From Streptomyces sp. SJL17-4 (lineage in GTDB: Bacteria > Actinomycetota > Actinomycetes > Streptomycetales > Streptomycetaceae): a stretch of 64,000 bases of DNA. The position numbers and the translations under genes are program-made. Numbering within the stretch: position 1 is the stretch's first letter; each line of letters begins with the position of its first letter. The DNA is taken from positions 2,480,001 to 2,544,000 of the forward strand of contig NZ_CP104578.1 in assembly GCF_036826855.1 (NCBI RefSeq), read 5' to 3'. Under the pieces are notes generated by a model, which worked only from the letters and a program-made list of their open reading frames with translations, searched no databases and was not told the DNA's origin. This document shows, one piece after another, positions 8,918 to 17,133 of this stretch.

Positions 8918-9899
8918 CCGTCGACACGATGAGCCACACCCCTCCCACGACGATCGCGCCGCCGAGGACGATGGGCCACGACAGGGCCTCGTTCAGGACG
9001 AGGGCACCGAGGGCGACCGCGACGACCGGGTTCACGTACGCGTACGTGGCGACGAGCGAGAGCGGTGCGGCCTGGAGGAGCCACGCGTACGCGGTGAAGG
9101 CGATCAGCGAGCCGAAGACGATCAGATAGGCGAGCGCGACCCAGGACCGGGTCGAGATCTCGGCCAGGTCGAGGCCGTGGTGCTCGCCCCGGCCCAGACC
9201 GAGGACCAGACCGGCGAGACCGCCCGCGATCATCTCGTACGCACTGGCCGTGAAGGGGTTGGGCGGCATCGGCAGGCGCGAGGAGGAGAACGAGCCGAGG
9301 GACCACAGCAGGGTCGCGACGACGACCAGGACGACCCCGCCGACCTTCACGTCACCGCTGACCCCCGGCAGGGTGAGCACCGCGAGCCCGACGAGTCCGA
9401 GGAGCACGCCGGCGAGACCGCCGGCGGTCGGCCGTTGCCCGGTGGCGGCCTTCAGGATCACGACCCAGGCCGGGACGACGGAGATGAGGAGGGCGGCCAG
9501 GCCGGAGGGGATGGAGGTCTCGGCGAGGACCACGAGGGCGTTGCCGCCGAGGATCAGGAGCAGACCGACGAGCACCGCCGAACCGAGCTGCCGGCGGTTC
9601 ACCTTGAGGGCCGCGGGGCCCTGGCGCCAGGCGATGATCCCGGCGAGGAGCAGCCCCGCGGTGACGAAGCGGGCGCCGGCCGAGAGGAACGGCGGCATCG
9701 TCTCGACGACGATCCGGATGCCGAGGTACGTGGACCCCCACACGACGTACACGATGCCGAGCGCGGCCCATACGGCCCCGGTGATCCGGCGGGTCGGGGT
9801 GGTGACCGTGGTGGCGGTCGCACGCGCGGGGGTACGGGACTCGGGCTCGGGAGCGGCCTGGGGCGCCTCGGGGGCCGGATCGACGGCGGGGCTTGTCAT
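8904..9899 (-). CDS. EamA (DMT) family transporter
   Basis: A 331-residue inner-membrane protein with a polar, Pro/Ala/Thr-rich N-terminal tail of about 40 residues followed by ten hydrophobic segments in two homologous five-helix halves, the EamA duplication. The first helix has WAALGIVYVVWGSTYLG, a strongly conserved opening in YdcZ/RhaT-like exporters of metabolites and amino acids. Substrate unknown. It is next to a PucR-regulator and GABA genes but is not obviously in an operon with them. A 16-base palindrome lies about 45 bases upstream of the start. Confidence 0.9.
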   Translation of the reverse strand: MTSPAVDPAPEAPQAAPEPESRTPARATATTVTTPTRRITGAVWAALGIVYVVWGSTYLGIRIVVETMPPFLSAGARFVTAGLLLAGIIAWRQGPAALKVNRRQLGSAVLVGLLLILGGNALVVLAETSIPSGLAALLISVVPAWVVILKAATGQRPTAGGLAGVLLGLVGLAVLTLPGVSGDVKVGGVVLVVVATLLWSLGSFSSSRLPMPPNPFTASAYEMIAGGLAGLVLGLGRGEHHGLDLAEISTRSWVALAYLIVFGSLIAFTAYAWLLQAAPLSLVATYAYVNPVVAVALGALVLNEALSWPIVLGGAIVVGGVWLIVSTERRG

Positions 9900-9942
9900 G
9901 AGCAGGAGAGTAAGGAGTCACAGGCCCGATGACCAAGAGAAT

Positions 9943-9958
9943 TGCCCGTATTCGGGCA
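9943..9958. promoter_or_regulatory. Palindrome TGCCCGTATTCGGGCA, operator-like
   Basis: A perfect inverted repeat with 6-base arms and a 4-base centre in the spacer upstream of the EamA gene. A second short palindrome, ATTCCGAGGAAT, lies about 45 bases away. Either could bind a dimeric regulator. No regulator gene is adjacent. Confidence 0.45.
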
Positions 9959-10064
9959 GGCGGGAGCCAGTAGACAGGCGTGGGAAGACCGATTCCGAGG
10001 AATGACAGGATGTCCGGACCCACCGCGGACGCGGTGGAGGGAGACGACAGACAGGGGGACTCGC

Positions 10065-10262
10065 ATGATCGTGCTGGCGTTGACCGGCGTCCTGGTGCTC
10101 GCCGTCGGAGGGTGCGTCTGCGTGGTGTGGGCCGCGCGGGGCGGGCCCCGCTGGGTGCGAGGGGTCGCCGCCGTGACCCTGGCGCTGGGCAGCATGGTGC
10201 GGGACAGCAACCGGCGGAGGAGCGTCGGAAGCGGGGGCGACGGTGGGGGCGGGGACGCGTAG
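10065..10262 (+). CDS. Small single-pass membrane protein, hypothetical
   Basis: A 65-residue product beginning MIVLALTGVLVLAVGG, one hydrophobic helix followed by an Arg-rich stretch and a Gly/Asp-rich tail. The ATG is preceded by CAGGGGGAC at proper spacing. An upstream reading of the same frame lacks coding character. No family is recognised. Its stop codon lies inside the first copy of a 34-base tandem repeat, so the C-terminus (SGGDGGGGDA) may be a by-product of repeat expansion. It is the only plus-strand gene between 1 and 14.9 kb. Confidence 0.6.
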   Translation: MIVLALTGVLVLAVGGCVCVVWAARGGPRWVRGVAAVTLALGSMVRDSNRRRSVGSGGDGGGGDA

Positions 10263-10350
10263 GGCCTGGACGGCGGATCGGGGCGGGGACGCGTAGGGCC
10301 TGGACGGCGGATCGGGGCGGGGACGCGTAGGGCCTGGACGGCGGATCGGG
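10251..10350. repeat. Three tandem copies of a 34-bp repeat
   Basis: Units begin at 10251, 10285 and 10319. The first two are identical and the third matches over its first 32 bases. Each contains GGGGACGCGTAGGGCCTGG. The first unit encodes the last residues and stop of the small membrane protein. It is a direct head-to-tail array without spacers, so it is not a CRISPR. Confidence 0.9.
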
Positions 10351-10387
10351 CGGGAGAGCCGTGGCCCCCGGTGACCATGAACGGCTT

Positions 10388-10448
10388 GGACAGGCCGTAG
10401 GGCGGCTCCGCCCGACGGCCCGGACAGGCCGTAGGGCGGCTCCGCCCG
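10388..10448. repeat. Direct repeat of a 27-bp hairpin-forming unit
   Basis: A 27-base unit (GGACAGGCCGTAGGGCGGCT then CCGCCCG) occurs at 10388 and again at 10422, also 34 bases apart. Each copy contains the self-complementary GGGCGGCTCCGCCC. It lies just after the stop of the minus-strand PucR-type gene and before the small gene's repeat array, so the two hairpins may terminate transcription from both sides. Confidence 0.7.
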
Positions 10449-10464
10449 CTCCCCGCTCCCGCTG

Positions 10465-12021
10465 CTACTCGGCGCCGCCCTCCCCCGTCGCCTTCAGCGC
10501 CAGCCACAGCTCCATCCGTACGTCCGGGTCGTCGAGCGAGCGGCCGAGGATCTCCTCCACCCGCCGCATCCGGTAGCGCAGGGTGTGCCGGTGGACGCCC
10601 AGGTCGGCCGCGGCCGCGTCCCACTGGCCGTGCCGGGAGAGCCAGGCGCGCAGGGAGGCGACGAGGTCGCCGCGGCCCGTCGCGTCATGGTCCCGGAGGG
10701 CGCGGAGCATCCCGTCGGCGAAGGCGCGGACGGCGTCGTCGGCGAGGAGCGGCAGGACCGAGCCCGCCGCCAGGTCCTCGTGTTCGACGAGCGCCTTCCC
10801 GCGCCTTCGCGCCACCGACAGCGCCTGTTCCGCCTGCTTGTACGCGGCGGCGGCCGTGATCGGACCGGCGGGGGCCGAGAGGCCGATGGTGATGCCGGCG
10901 TCCTCGGCGTCCCGTTCGGCGTACCCCTCGCAGGCGGCGACGACCGCGCCCGCGTCGCCGGCGAGGACGACGAGCCGCTGCTCGCTCTCGGGGACGGTGA
11001 GCACCGCCTCGCCCGCGCGTGCGGCCGCCGACTCCAGGGCTTCGGCCAGGACCTGGAGCGCCGGTTCGCCGGTGGGGTCGCCTCCGGCGGGTTCGGCGAC
11101 GAGGAGCCGGAAGGGGGCGTCGAGGAGCCCGCCGTAGACATCGCCGGCCACCGCGCGCGCGTGGTCGGGCTGGCCCGCGAGCATCATCTTCAGGACCGCC
11201 GCGCCGAGCCGCTGTTCGGCCGCCTGGAGCGAACGGGAGCGTTCCGTGGTGAGGGTGAGCAGGGCGATCGCCGAGTGCACCGCGTACCGCTCGGCCGTCC
11301 CGAGGGGCGCGCCGGTGCCGACGGCGAGGGCGCCCCGCACGCGCCGTCCGGTGCCGAGCGACTGGAGCTCGACGCGGTCGTCCGTACCGCCGACGACGGC
11401 GCTGGCGGGCGCGGGCCGGTCGCGGAGCCGCTCGACGTCGGGGGTGAGGCGGGCGGCCCGGCGTGCCGCCCAGTCGGGCGAGACGGCGACGACGGTGCCG
11501 GAGGTGTCGTAGAGCGCGGCCCAGCCGTCGACGTGCGCGGCGAGCCGGGCGACGACGGCCTCGGGTCCTTCGGCGAGCGCGGCGCGGGTCAGCTCGCGCT
11601 GGGCCTCGAAGCCGGCGGTGACGGCGCGGTACTGGTCGGCGGAGATGGCCGCGGAGACGGCCTTGCTGATGGCGAGGAACGGGGTCCGGCGCGGTACTTC
11701 GAGAAGGGGCAGGTGCTCGTCGCGGGCGGCGTCCAGCAGGGCGGGCGGGATCTCGTCGTAGTTGACGCCGACGGCGAAGCCGAGCCCGACGACCCCCGCG
11801 CCGAGCAGCCGCCGCACGTAGCGGCGCATCGCGTCCAGGTCCTCCGCGTCGAGGGTGAGCGCGGTGGTGAGCAGGAGCTCGCCGCCCTCCATGTACGGGA
11901 CGGGGTCGGCGAGCTCGCTGACGTGCGCCCAGCGGACGGGGGTGTCCAGGCGGTCCTCCCCCGCCCGGACGACGAGCTTGAGGGCGGAGTGCTGGACGAG
12001 CGAGGCGAGGGTGGGCGGCAT
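10465..12021 (-). CDS. PucR/CdaR-type transcriptional regulator
   Basis: A 518-residue DNA-binding regulator. Residues 1-125 match the PucR N-terminal ligand domain (MEGGELLLTTALTL), the middle is a GGDEF-like domain, and residues about 450-510 form the HTH_30 domain with VHRHTLRYRMRRVEEILGR. Family members sense nitrogen-containing catabolites such as purines, GABA or proline. In several actinobacteria a PucR protein controls gabT and a semialdehyde dehydrogenase. Here gabT lies 3 kb away and an aldehyde dehydrogenase is on the other side, so a role in GABA use is plausible. The start is MPPTLASLVQHSALKL. Confidence 0.9.
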   Translation of the reverse strand: MPPTLASLVQHSALKLVVRAGEDRLDTPVRWAHVSELADPVPYMEGGELLLTTALTLDAEDLDAMRRYVRRLLGAGVVGLGFAVGVNYDEIPPALLDAARDEHLPLLEVPRRTPFLAISKAVSAAISADQYRAVTAGFEAQRELTRAALAEGPEAVVARLAAHVDGWAALYDTSGTVVAVSPDWAARRAARLTPDVERLRDRPAPASAVVGGTDDRVELQSLGTGRRVRGALAVGTGAPLGTAERYAVHSAIALLTLTTERSRSLQAAEQRLGAAVLKMMLAGQPDHARAVAGDVYGGLLDAPFRLLVAEPAGGDPTGEPALQVLAEALESAAARAGEAVLTVPESEQRLVVLAGDAGAVVAACEGYAERDAEDAGITIGLSAPAGPITAAAAYKQAEQALSVARRRGKALVEHEDLAAGSVLPLLADDAVRAFADGMLRALRDHDATGRGDLVASLRAWLSRHGQWDAAAADLGVHRHTLRYRMRRVEEILGRSLDDPDVRMELWLALKATGEGGAE

Positions 12022-12220
12022 TGGGGACCGTCGGACCTTTGAGCGAGGGGGCGCCGCTCAGCCGAGCGGCGCCACCGATTGTGCCAGGGCGGGCCGTCCC
12101 TCGCTCCGGCTCGGGGGCGGGTGGGCGGCCGCGTCGGGGGCCGTGCACGGTCCTCGACGACGCGCCTCGGTCTCGTCTCGGTCCCGCCTCAACCCCCGCC
12201 CCGACCCGCCACAGCCCGCC

Positions 12221-14665
12221 TCAGCCCCGCAGGTCCACCAGCAGGGGTGGCGTGTGCTCGCCCCGGACGTGGGTGAGGGACAGTACGGCGTGCCCGGCGG
12301 GGACGTCGTGGGCGAGATCGGAGGCGGACCACCGCTGCCGCTCGACTTCACGGACGGTGACGGCCTCGGCCGTCGTCGCCTTGCCTGTCACGAGGCGCCG
12401 CATGAAGTGCAGGGCCTTGGTGAGGGGCTCGTCGGAGATGATCTGCCGGTTGGTGACATCGCGGGTCTGCACCCACTCGGTCCCCCAGGTCTCGGCGAAC
12501 CGTCCGCCGTCCCAGGGCGCGATCCCGGCGAACGCCATCCGGCAACCGACAGCTCCGAGCAGTGGCCCGCGCAGCGCCTCGGGCACGTCCTCCAGGCTGC
12601 GCAGCGCGAGGACCACGCCGGCGTTGGCCGAGCGCAGCCGCTGAAGGGCCCGGACGGATTCGGCGGTGACCGTGTAGGTGGCATCGTCGAGGACAAGGCA
12701 GGCGAAGAGGGAACGGTCACGGCGGGCGAGGGCGGACTCGGAGAACTGCGCGAGCAGCAGCCGGGAGACGATCCGAGAGGCTTCTGCGTGGCCGCGCTGG
12801 GGGAGGTCGACGCGGACGCGCAGAGGGTGCTCGACGGCCCGCAGGGAGAACTGCGGCCGCGAGCCCTCCGAGCGGTCCGGTCGGAAAAAGTGTGCGAAGG
12901 CGGGCCGGTCGAGGAAGGCGATGCGCTCTGCGAGCAGAACTCCCACCTCGTCGCCGCGTTCAGCCTGGCGCTGCCGGGCATCGAGTTCACGCAGCTGGGC
13001 CGCGTCGCCCGCGACGGCTTCGCGCAGCGTGGCGAGTGCGTGGGGAGTCCCGACGAGCAGCTCGCGCAGCTCGGGCACGCCGGGGAAGCGGCCGTACGCC
13101 GCCTGGTACGGACCGATCAGCTGGGCGAGTGCGGTGGCGGCCCGTCGGCTGTCGGCGACCAGGTCCCCGACGAGCGCCTCGGCAAGGATCCGGGCGGACT
13201 CGTCGGGGTCGTCGACGCCGCCGTACAGGTCGAGGTCGTGCGTGGACTCCTGCTGTCCGACGGAGACGACCACGTCGAAGGCACCGTCAGGGCCGATCGA
13301 GGCGCCGTGGGAGGTGACAGCAACGACGACGGCGCGGTTGGCGAGGGCCTGCAGACAGAGCGACTCGACGACGGGGCGCACGAGGCGCACCGTCTTCCCG
13401 GCCCCGGCGGGCCCGACGGCGAGCAGAGAGGTCCCGAGAACGCCCGGTTCCAGGGCGACGCCCGTCGTGCGACGGGCGTAGGGATTGCGAGGGTGGTCCG
13501 CGGCGGTTCCGATGAGAACCTGCTCGGTGGCCAGGTCATGAGTGGCGGTACGAACGGGCAGGTCGCGAAGGCCCGAAGGATGGCCGCAGGCGGCTGCGCC
13601 CCGGCTGCGCACGGCCTCGGTGAAGGCCGCGAGCCGCTCCGGCCGGGTCCGCACGCCCTGCCAGGCGCGGCGGATCCGGGCGTAGTCGACGTCCCCGAGC
13701 ACTCCCTGGCGGGTTGCCGTGGCCAGCTGCTCGGCGGTCTCGACCATTCCGGCGTCGCGCAGCTCGGTCCACTCGGCTGGATCGGCGGCCGAATGAGGCG
13801 GAGGTGTCGGGGCGACCGCAGAGCCACCGGTCCCCCGGCGTCGCCGCACGGCGGGCCAGACGCCGACCCGGCCGACGGCTGCGACGAGGGCGGCGATGAG
13901 GAGCACGTAGTAGACGTTGGAGACCCAGGTGAACCAGCTGATCGTGCGAGGGAGCTCGCGCCAGACTCCCGGCAGGAGTACGAACACCGGCCACACGGGA
14001 ACGCCGTATCGCTGCCAGATCTCCCGCCAGTTGCCGACGCGGCCGAAACCGACGGAGAAGAGGACGAGGAGGACGGCGTACCAGAGGTACTGAGCAGCGA
14101 TGTACAGCTCGAAGTCAGAGCTGTCGGGGTTCCGCCAGTCGTTGGGCACGAGCCACAGCATCGGCAGCTGCCACCAGTTGTCGACGAAGATCCACCCTCC
14201 CTCGAGGTACCCGTTCCACAGCAGCGACCACAGCAGCCAGCCGACGAGGTACGCGATCAACCCACCGGTGATCAGCTGCCGGCCGGCCACGACGTCCGGC
14301 TCCTGCTCGGGCCGCTCACGGTGCCCGAGCCGCCAGATGCCGGGCGCGGCGGCGGGGCGGGGGATCCGGAGCCACTCGGCGACCCCGATGCGCGTCGGCG
14401 CTTGGGAGGGCCGAGGCGGCACGGGAGGCGGCGTGGCCGACCGCGACCCCTGCCCCGCCGGCCCCGCAGGACCAGTCGGTCCTGCCGATCCTGCCGATCC
14501 TGCCTGCGGAGCGTGTCCGACCGGAGGCGCCTGCCCGGTCCGCCCGGGGTACGGCACGGGGGGCGGCCCTTGCGGCGGAGGGCCGGACGGCACGGGGGGA
14601 CCCGCCGGCCGCGGGACCGCACCCCCCCGGGTGTCGCGCGACTCGTACGTGCCGTCGGTCTCCAT
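12221..14665 (-). CDS. Membrane-anchored P-loop ATPase with VirD4/TraD-like layout
   Basis: An 814-residue protein. Residues 1-110 are Pro/Gly/Ala-rich and disordered. Three to four hydrophobic segments follow (about 140-280, for example GLIAYLVGWLLWSLLW and SNVYYVLLIAALVAAVG). A Walker A loop GPAGAGKT is at about 418-425 and a Walker B-like strand CLVLDDATY lies later. Membrane helices followed by a large ATPase domain resemble type IV coupling proteins or secretion ATPases, but no other conjugation or secretion genes are next to it, and the gene appears part of the conserved chromosomal backbone. It is divergent from gabT. Function unknown. Confidence 0.75.
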   Translation of the reverse strand: METDGTYESRDTRGGAVPRPAGPPVPSGPPPQGPPPVPYPGRTGQAPPVGHAPQAGSAGSAGPTGPAGPAGQGSRSATPPPVPPRPSQAPTRIGVAEWLRIPRPAAAPGIWRLGHRERPEQEPDVVAGRQLITGGLIAYLVGWLLWSLLWNGYLEGGWIFVDNWWQLPMLWLVPNDWRNPDSSDFELYIAAQYLWYAVLLVLFSVGFGRVGNWREIWQRYGVPVWPVFVLLPGVWRELPRTISWFTWVSNVYYVLLIAALVAAVGRVGVWPAVRRRRGTGGSAVAPTPPPHSAADPAEWTELRDAGMVETAEQLATATRQGVLGDVDYARIRRAWQGVRTRPERLAAFTEAVRSRGAAACGHPSGLRDLPVRTATHDLATEQVLIGTAADHPRNPYARRTTGVALEPGVLGTSLLAVGPAGAGKTVRLVRPVVESLCLQALANRAVVVAVTSHGASIGPDGAFDVVVSVGQQESTHDLDLYGGVDDPDESARILAEALVGDLVADSRRAATALAQLIGPYQAAYGRFPGVPELRELLVGTPHALATLREAVAGDAAQLRELDARQRQAERGDEVGVLLAERIAFLDRPAFAHFFRPDRSEGSRPQFSLRAVEHPLRVRVDLPQRGHAEASRIVSRLLLAQFSESALARRDRSLFACLVLDDATYTVTAESVRALQRLRSANAGVVLALRSLEDVPEALRGPLLGAVGCRMAFAGIAPWDGGRFAETWGTEWVQTRDVTNRQIISDEPLTKALHFMRRLVTGKATTAEAVTVREVERQRWSASDLAHDVPAGHAVLSLTHVRGEHTPPLLVDLRG

Positions 14666-14932
14666 GAACCCCTGCCCCCTGACCAGCCAGGTCGCCGTCT
14701 CTGTGCCACCGTCAATCTAGTGGCCCGTGGACGCCCCGGAGGGGTTTCACCCACCCGTGTGCCCGCGCACCGGTGGGTGCCCGCTCTCGGGGCGCCCCCA
14801 GCTCCGTCATATCCATCCCGGACAACGACACACCCCCACCACTCCCGATCGGCGCATGCCTCCACCCCTCCCCCGCGCCTAGCCTGCGGAGGAAACCCGC
14901 AAGTGCGTCCAGAACACCCCCAGGAGCCCCGC
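14666..14932. promoter_or_regulatory. Divergent promoter region, ATPase gene / gabT
   Basis: A 267-base spacer between two genes read outwards. It must contain both promoters. The gabT side is relatively less GC-rich around 14810-14860. I saw no strong palindrome that could be assigned to the PucR-type regulator. Confidence 0.5.
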
Positions 14933-16267
14933 ATGAACGCTGTCCCGCAGGAGCGGCGCGTCGTCACCGCCATCCCCGGTCCGAAGTCGCAGGAGCTTCA
15001 GGCCCGCCGTCTCGACACGGTCGCCGGTGGCGTGGGCTCCACGCTCCCCGTCTTCACCAAGCGGGCCGGTGGCGGCATCATCGAGGACGTCGACGGCAAC
15101 CGCCTGATCGACTTCGGTTCCGGCATCGCCGTGACCTCGGTCGGCGCCTCCGCCGAGGCCGTCGTGCGCCGCGCCTCCGCGCAGCTCCAGGACTTCACCC
15201 ACACCTGTTTCATGGTGACGCCGTACGAGGGTTACGTGGAGGTCTGCGAGGCGCTCGCCGAGCTGACCCCGGGCGACCACGCCAAGAAGTCGGCGCTGTT
15301 CAACTCCGGCGCCGAGGCCGTCGAGAACGCCGTCAAGATCGCCCGTTCGTACACCAAGCGCCAGGCCGTCGTCGTCTTCGACCACGGCTACCACGGCCGT
15401 ACGAACCTCACGATGGCGCTGACGTCGAAGAACATGCCGTACAAGCAGGGCTTCGGTCCGTTCGCGCCCGAGGTCTACCGCGTGCCGGTGGCCTACGGCT
15501 ACCGCTGGCCCACCGGTCCGGAGAACTGCGGCCCCGAGGCCGCCGCCCAGGCGATCGACAACATCACCAAGCAGATCGGCGCCGAGAACGTCGCCGCGAT
15601 CATCATCGAGCCGGTCCTCGGCGAGGGCGGCTTCATCGAGCCGGCCAAGGGCTTCCTGCCGGCGATCGTGAAGTTCGCGAACGACAACGGCATCGTCTTC
15701 GTCGCCGACGAGATCCAGTCCGGCTTCTGCCGTACCGGCCAGTGGTTCGCGTGCGAGGACGAGGGCATCGTCCCGGACCTCATCACCACCGCCAAGGGCA
15801 TCGCGGGCGGTCTGCCGCTCGCCGCCGTCACCGGCCGCGCCGAGATCATGGACTCCGTCCACGGCGGCGGTCTGGGCGGCACCTACGGTGGCAACCCGGT
15901 GGCCTGCGCCGGTGCGCTGGGCTCCATCGAGACGATGAAGGAGCTCGACCTCAACGCCAAGGCCCGGCGCATCGAGGAGGTCATGAAGGCCCGTCTCACC
16001 GCCATGCAGGAGAAGTTCCCCGCCATCGGTGACATCCGTGGCCGCGGCGCCATGATCGCCATCGAGCTGGTCAAGGACCGGGACACCAAGGAGCCGTACG
16101 CGGAGGCCGCCGCCGCGCTGGCGAAGGCCTGCCACGCCGAGGGCGTGCTGGTCCTGACCTGTGGCACCTACGGCAACGTGCTGCGCTTCCTGCCGCCGCT
16201 GGTCATCGGCGAGGACCTGCTGAACGAGGGTCTCGACATCATCGAGAACGCGTTCGCCCAGATCTGA
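14933..16267 (+). CDS. gabT: 4-aminobutyrate--2-oxoglutarate transaminase
   Basis: A 444-residue class III PLP aminotransferase. It starts MNAVPQERRVVTAIPGPKSQ after AGGAG at 7-base spacing. Diagnostic segments are the PLP-phosphate loop NSGAEAVENAVKIAR, the DEIQSGFCRTGQWFA strand and the Schiff-base lysine Lys288 in TTAKGIAGGLPL. It converts GABA and 2-oxoglutarate to succinate semialdehyde and glutamate, the entry of GABA carbon into the TCA cycle. It matches GabT rather than ornithine or acetylornithine aminotransferases in the long N-terminal lead and the GTYGGNPVACAGAL segment. It is transcribed alone, divergent from the ATPase gene. Confidence 0.93.
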   Translation: MNAVPQERRVVTAIPGPKSQELQARRLDTVAGGVGSTLPVFTKRAGGGIIEDVDGNRLIDFGSGIAVTSVGASAEAVVRRASAQLQDFTHTCFMVTPYEGYVEVCEALAELTPGDHAKKSALFNSGAEAVENAVKIARSYTKRQAVVVFDHGYHGRTNLTMALTSKNMPYKQGFGPFAPEVYRVPVAYGYRWPTGPENCGPEAAAQAIDNITKQIGAENVAAIIIEPVLGEGGFIEPAKGFLPAIVKFANDNGIVFVADEIQSGFCRTGQWFACEDEGIVPDLITTAKGIAGGLPLAAVTGRAEIMDSVHGGGLGGTYGGNPVACAGALGSIETMKELDLNAKARRIEEVMKARLTAMQEKFPAIGDIRGRGAMIAIELVKDRDTKEPYAEAAAALAKACHAEGVLVLTCGTYGNVLRFLPPLVIGEDLLNEGLDIIENAFAQI

Positions 16268-16355
16268 CACTCCGTGTGAAGACTCTGTGGGGGGCCGATG
16301 GCGGGATGCGTTTCCCGCTGTCGGTCCCCTCTTCTCTGACGTACGGTTTCTGCAG

Positions 16356-17114
16356 ATGAGAGAAACACCCCGGGCGGAGCCTCCCCAGCCCCGCCCACAC
16401 CGTGCCGTCGCGCACACCCCTGGAGCCTCGTGCTCCGGAACTCCTCACCGATCGGACGGCCGCCCGCCCCACACCCCCCGGGGCGTGCGGCGATCCGATC
16501 CTCTCGGCCGCCCTGGAACCACCCCCCCTGTTCCAGGGCGGCCGGCTCTCTTCTCGGCGCTCGTCGCCCTCGTCGTCGTGACCTGGCAGGTGCTCGTCCA
16601 CGGCCCCCTGGCCAGGCTCGACGAGCGGGTGTCCCGGGCCGCGGTGGACACGGTCCCCCGGCCCCTCTCCGAACTCGCCGCCGACCTCGGCAACATGACC
16701 GTCGCCCTTCCCGTCCTCGCCTGCGCGACGGCGTACGCGGTGTGGCGCGGCCGCCGGCTCGCCGCCCTGTACGCGGTTCTCGCCATGGCCGCCGTGCCCC
16801 TGCTCGTGATTCCCCTCAAGGAGTGGACGGCCCGCCCCGGCCCGCTGGAACCCTGGGCCCACGGGTACTACCCCTCGGGTCACACGGCCACGGCGATGGT
16901 CGCCTACTTCGGCGCGGCCTTCCTGGTCTCGAACCGGCTGCTCCCGGTCGCCGCCGTGCTGACGGCGGTGACCGGAACGGGGCTGATCCTGCGGGGATTC
17001 CACTGGCCGCTGGACGTCCTGGCCTCGCTCGCCCTGTGCCTTCCGCTGCTGCGCTGGCCCGTCCTCGCGACGCGGTACGGTCGTCGGGACCGCGCGGGGG
17101 GCGCGCGGGGGTGA
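16356..17114 (+). CDS. PAP2-superfamily membrane phosphatase
   Basis: A 252-residue protein with a basic proline-rich N-terminal tail of about 60 residues and five to six hydrophobic helices. The phosphatase signature is split as KEWTARP, PSGHT and LRGFHWPLD, which carry the conserved Lys/Arg, Ser-Gly-His and Arg/His/Asp of type 2 phosphatidic acid phosphatases; the first and third motifs are more compact than the textbook spacing. It probably dephosphorylates a lipid phosphate or diphosphate. The start MRETPRAE is chosen because upstream sequence is poorly coding. It ends about 20 bases before the McrB-like gene. Confidence 0.82.
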   Translation: MRETPRAEPPQPRPHRAVAHTPGASCSGTPHRSDGRPPHTPRGVRRSDPLGRPGTTPPVPGRPALFSALVALVVVTWQVLVHGPLARLDERVSRAAVDTVPRPLSELAADLGNMTVALPVLACATAYAVWRGRRLAALYAVLAMAAVPLLVIPLKEWTARPGPLEPWAHGYYPSGHTATAMVAYFGAAFLVSNRLLPVAAVLTAVTGTGLILRGFHWPLDVLASLALCLPLLRWPVLATRYGRRDRAGGARG

Positions 17115-17133
17115 GACTCCCAGGGGGACACGG

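Noticed and set aside
5123..8932. A 1269-codon open frame across two dehydrogenase genes on the plus strand
   Set aside because: It runs antisense to two well-supported genes and through their terminator, and has no recognisable domain.
10251..10350. Possible CRISPR array
   Set aside because: The units are directly joined without spacers and there are no cas genes.
12221..14665. Part of a second conjugative element because of its VirD4-like ATPase
   Set aside because: Composition and neighbours are host-like and no other transfer, rep or integrase gene is near.
11855..16267. A 1470-codon reading frame ending in GabT
   Set aside because: Only the last 444 codons are coding; the upstream part is antisense to the PucR and ATPase genes, and a good ribosome binding site marks the GabT start at 14933.
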